A DNA stretch of 64,000 nt from an uncultured Phocaeicola sp. GTDB taxonomy: Bacteria > Bacteroidota > Bacteroidia > Bacteroidales > Bacteroidaceae. The translations under genes and the position numbers were made by a program. Below the pieces are notes generated by a model, which had not been told where the DNA came from, made no database searches, and saw only the letters and a program-made list of their open reading frames with translations. Positions 61,445 to 64,000 of the stretch are shown here, piece after piece (position 1 is the stretch's first letter; each line of letters starts with the position of its first letter). Where the stretch lies: assembly GCA_944319745.1 (NCBI GenBank), contig CALUET010000023.1, positions 62,001 through 126,000 on the forward strand, written 5' to 3'.

Positions 61445-64000
61445 ATGGGATTTAATGAATTTATAAGTAAACTTTTTGGGAATAAGGCATCTCGTGACAT
61501 GAAGGAAATTCAGCCTTGGGTGAATAAGATTAAAGAAGTTTATCCGGAGGTTGTAAAACTGAGTCACGACGAACTCCGCGCAAAAACAGAGGAACTGAAA
61601 AAATACGTCAAGGCTTCTGCCGAAGAAGAAAACCGGAAAATAGCCGAACTGAAAGCATCAGTCGAGTCAACCGATTTGGAAAAACGTGAAGCATTATTCA
61701 GTCAAATAGATAAATTGGAGAAAGAAGTTCTCGATAAATACGAGAAAGCTTTGAATGAAGTTCTGCCGATGGCATTTGCCATAGTGAAAGATACTGCCAG
61801 ACGTTTCGTGGAAAATGAGGAAATTGTTGTAACTGCTACCGATTTCGACCGGGAACTTGCTGGCGAAGGACACGACTTCATTCGCATCGAAGACGACAAG
61901 GCCATTTGGAAAAATCACTGGGTTGCCGGAGGAAATGAAACGGTGTGGAATATGGTTCATTACGATGTTCAATTGTTTGGAGGCGTAGTTTTACATCAAG
62001 GGAAAATAGCGGAAATGGCTACAGGTGAAGGTAAAACGTTGGTAGCAACGCTTCCTGTTTTCTTAAACGCTTTGACCGGCAACGGAGTCCACGTGGTAAC
62101 AGTCAATGATTATTTGGCAAAACGTGACTCGGAGTGGATGGGTCCCCTGTACATGTTCCACGGTCTTAGCGTAGATTGTATCGACAAACATCAGCCAAAC
62201 TCGGCAGCTCGTCGGAAAGCTTACATGGCAGATATTACATTCGGTACGAACAATGAGTTCGGTTTTGACTATCTTCGCGACAATATGGCGGTAAGTCCTA
62301 AAGATTTGGTGCAGCGTAAACATAATTATGCGATAGTCGATGAGGTAGACTCTGTGCTTATTGATGATGCTCGTACGCCTTTGATTATTTCAGGGCCGGT
62401 ACCGAAAGGAGACCAACAACTGTTTGAAGTTTTACGTCCGTTGGTAGAAAGGTTGGTTGAGGCGCAGAAAAAATTGGCAACTCAACTTCTTGCCGATGCA
62501 AAACGTTTAATTGCTTCAGAAAAGAAAGAAGACGTTGAAGCCGGTTTCTTGGCATTGTTTAGAAGCCATAAGGCATTGCCTCGTAATAAAGCCTTGATCA
62601 AATTCCTGAGCGAACCCGGTATTAAGGCCGGAATGCTGAAGACTGAGGAAATTTATATGGAGGCAAATAACAAACGTATGCCTGAAGCGGTAGAACCATT
62701 GTACTTTGTTATCGATGAAAAGCTGAAGAGTGCAGATCTGACAGATAAGGGCGTTGATTTGATAACAGGCAATTCTCAGGACCCGACATTGTTCGTCTTA
62801 CCGGATATTGCTGCCGAACTTTCAGCTCTTGAAAACGAATCGGGTCTGACGGAGGAGGAAAAACTTGCGAAAAAGGACGAATTGATGACGAACTTTGCCA
62901 TCAAGTCTGAACGTGTACATACGATAAATCAATTGTTGAAAGCGTACACGATGTTTGAAAGAGATACCGATTATGTAGTAATAGACGGCCAGGTTAAGAT
63001 CGTAGATGAGCAGACGGGACGTATTATGGACGGGCGTCGTTGGAGCGATGGATTACATCAGGCTGTGGAAGCGAAGGAAGGTGTTAAGGTAGAAGCTGCC
63101 ACCCAAACCTTTGCAACAATTACGCTTCAGAATTATTTTCGCATGTATCATAAGTTATCCGGCATGACAGGTACGGCAGAAACCGAGGCCGGAGAATTCT
63201 GGGATATATATAAATTGGATGTAGTTGTCATCCCGACCAATCGACCGATTGCGCGTATTGATATGAATGACCGCGTTTATAAGACAAAACGCGAGAAGTA
63301 CAAAGCGGTGATTGAAGAAATTGAAAAGATGGTAGCATTGGGACGTCCTGTCTTAGTTGGTACGACATCTGTTGAAATTTCTGAGACTCTAAGCAAGATG
63401 CTTACCTTACGAAAGATCCCACATAATGTGTTGAATGCAAAACTTCATCAGAAAGAAGCTGAGATTGTGGCGAAGGCCGGTCAGAGCAGCACAGTTACAA
63501 TTGCGACAAACATGGCAGGTCGTGGTACGGATATTAAGTTGAGTCCTGAGGTAAAGGCTGCGGGAGGTTTGGCAATTATCGGAACAGAGCGTCATGAATC
63601 TCGTCGTGTGGATCGTCAGTTACGCGGACGTGCTGGTCGTCAGGGTGATCCGGGTTCTTCAGTATTCTTTGTTTCTTTGGAAGATGACTTGATGCGTTTG
63701 TTTGCATCCGACCGCATTGCCAAGTACATGGACCGTCTTGGTTTTAAAGAAGGCGAGATGATTGAGCATTCAATGATTTCAAAATCCATTGAAAGAGCGC
63801 AGAAGAAAGTCGAAGAAAACAACTTTGGTATTCGTAAACGTTTGCTTGAATACGATGACGTAATGAATAAACAGCGTACAGTCGTGTACACAAAACGCCG
63901 ACACGCTTTGATGGGTGAACGCATTGGTATGGATATTGTGAACATGATATGGGAACGTTGTGCGAATGCCGTCGAGCAACCTTCTTACGAAGATGCCAAG
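61445..64000 (+). CDS. secA: Preprotein translocase ATPase SecA (3' end beyond window)
   Basis: The first 852 codons of the motor ATPase that drives exported proteins through SecYEG. NBD1 has Walker A ATGEGKT (residues about 192-198) and [24 protein letters not shown]; the preprotein cross-linking domain follows; NBD2 has [15 protein letters not shown] and [13 protein letters not shown] with [14 protein letters not shown]. The scaffold helix ([28 protein letters not shown]) is entered before the window ends. Between NBD1 and the second half there is a long charged insertion (about 325-430, with [18 protein letters not shown]), a Bacteroidota trait. No internal stop codon was found. Confidence 0.97.
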   Translation, partial: MGFNEFISKLFGNKASRDMKEIQPWVNKIKEVYPEVVKLSHDELRAKTEELKKYVKASAEEENRKIAELKASVESTDLEKREALFSQIDKLEKEVLDKYEKALNEVLPMAFAIVKDTARRFVENEEIVVTATDFDRELAGEGHDFIRIEDDKAIWKNHWVAGGNETVWNMVHYDVQLFGGVVLHQGKIAEMATGEGKTLVATLPVFLNALTGNGVHVVTVNDYLAKRDSEWMGPLYMFHGLSVDCIDKHQPNSAARRKAYMADITFGTNNEFGFDYLRDNMAVSPKDLVQRKHNYAIVDEVDSVLIDDARTPLIISGPVPKGDQQLFEVLRPLVERLVEAQKKLATQLLADAKRLIASEKKEDVEAGFLALFRSHKALPRNKALIKFLSEPGIKAGMLKTEEIYMEANNKRMPEAVEPLYFVIDEKLKSADLTDKGVDLITGNSQDPTLFVLPDIAAELSALENESGLTEEEKLAKKDELMTNFAIKSERVHTINQLLKAYTMFERDTDYVVIDGQVKIVDEQTGRIMDGRRWSDGLHQAVEAKEGVKVEAATQTFATITLQNYFRMYHKLSGMTGTAETEAGEFWDIYKLDVVVIPTNRPIARIDMNDRVYKTKREKYKAVIEEIEKMVALGRPVLVGTTSVEISETLSKMLTLRKIPHNVLNAKLHQKEAEIVAKAGQSSTVTIATNMAGRGTDIKLSPEVKAAGGLAIIGTERHESRRVDRQLRGRAGRQGDPGSSVFFVSLEDDLMRLFASDRIAKYMDRLGFKEGEMIEHSMISKSIERAQKKVEENNFGIRKRLLEYDDVMNKQRTVVYTKRRHALMGERIGMDIVNMIWERCANAVEQPSYEDAK

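Noticed and set aside
1..64000. tRNA, rRNA, CRISPR arrays, insertion sequences
   Set aside because: No cloverleaf, rRNA-like, regularly spaced repeat or transposase signal was found on reading both strands; tRNA-scanning software was not available.

Overview
The window is a chromosomal segment of a member of the Bacteroidales (Bacteroidota), probably gut-associated. The support is: promoter elements of the Bacteroidota type (-7 TAnnTTTG, in several cases with a -33 TTTG or TTG 18-20 bases upstream), secreted carbohydrate-active enzymes of GH43, GH95, GH92, GH123, GH2 and GH51 type, and families typical of the phylum (DUF5715, DUF5723, DUF4301, a bifunctional HisB, a long NifJ, a CoaX/outer-membrane/TPR/LptC/CNNM/PPIase cluster). 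Genus cannot be fixed from the sequence alone. No insertion sequence, prophage, CRISPR array, rRNA or tRNA was seen; the region reads as stable core genome with a scattering of polysaccharide-degrading genes.

Layout. 1-2.4 kb (-): phoH, purC and the start of menG/ubiE. 2.5-3.9 kb (+): an M15-like zinc peptidase lipoprotein and truA, then a strong terminator. 4.0-7.8 kb: aldose-epimerase-like gene (-), then a TPR/LytS-type sensor kinase overlapping a LytTR response regulator (+). 8.0-17.7 kb: DUF5723 protein, GH43 lipoprotein, YfcE-like phosphoesterase (-), a translationally coupled GH95/GH92 pair and a convergent GH123-like gene. 17.7-24.0 kb (-): YgiQ radical SAM protein, small conserved proteins, acyltransferase, DUF1573 protein and a RelA/SpoT homologue whose hydrolase centre is degenerate. 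24.1-27.6 kb: DUF4301 protein (+) and a TonB-dependent receptor (-). 27.8-32.3 kb (-): hisGDCB operon preceded by an 18-residue leader peptide with five consecutive His codons and a transcription attenuator. 32.3-38.3 kb: thioesterase, Dabb protein, MltF-like transglycosylase, OmpH-like lipoprotein, PepD and an endonuclease/exonuclease/phosphatase protein. 38.4-44 kb (-): GH2, GH51 and an acyltransferase-3 membrane protein. 44-49.5 kb (-): nifJ, SHOCT-DUF4870 protein, DUF4143 ATPase. 49.6-58.4 kb: ATP-grasp-like protein (+), then the envelope cluster PPIase/CNNM/LptC/TPR/outer membrane protein/coaX (-). 58.6-64 kb (+): DUF4105 protein, a secreted PafA-type phosphatase homologue that has lost nearly all catalytic residues, and secA (cut by the window end).

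The genes serve core metabolism (purine, menaquinone, histidine, CoA, pyruvate oxidation), envelope biogenesis and protein export (LptC, OmpH-like, PPIase, SecA), stringent response, and extracellular glycan breakdown directed at arabinose-, fucose/galactose-, mannose- and hexosamine-containing glycans. No SusC/SusD pair lies beside the glycosidases, so they are not a canonical polysaccharide utilization locus here. The observations most worth following are the his leader/attenuator, the SecA-adjacent pseudophosphatase, the Rel enzyme with an apparently dead hydrolase, and the uncharacterised ATP-grasp and DUF4301 proteins.
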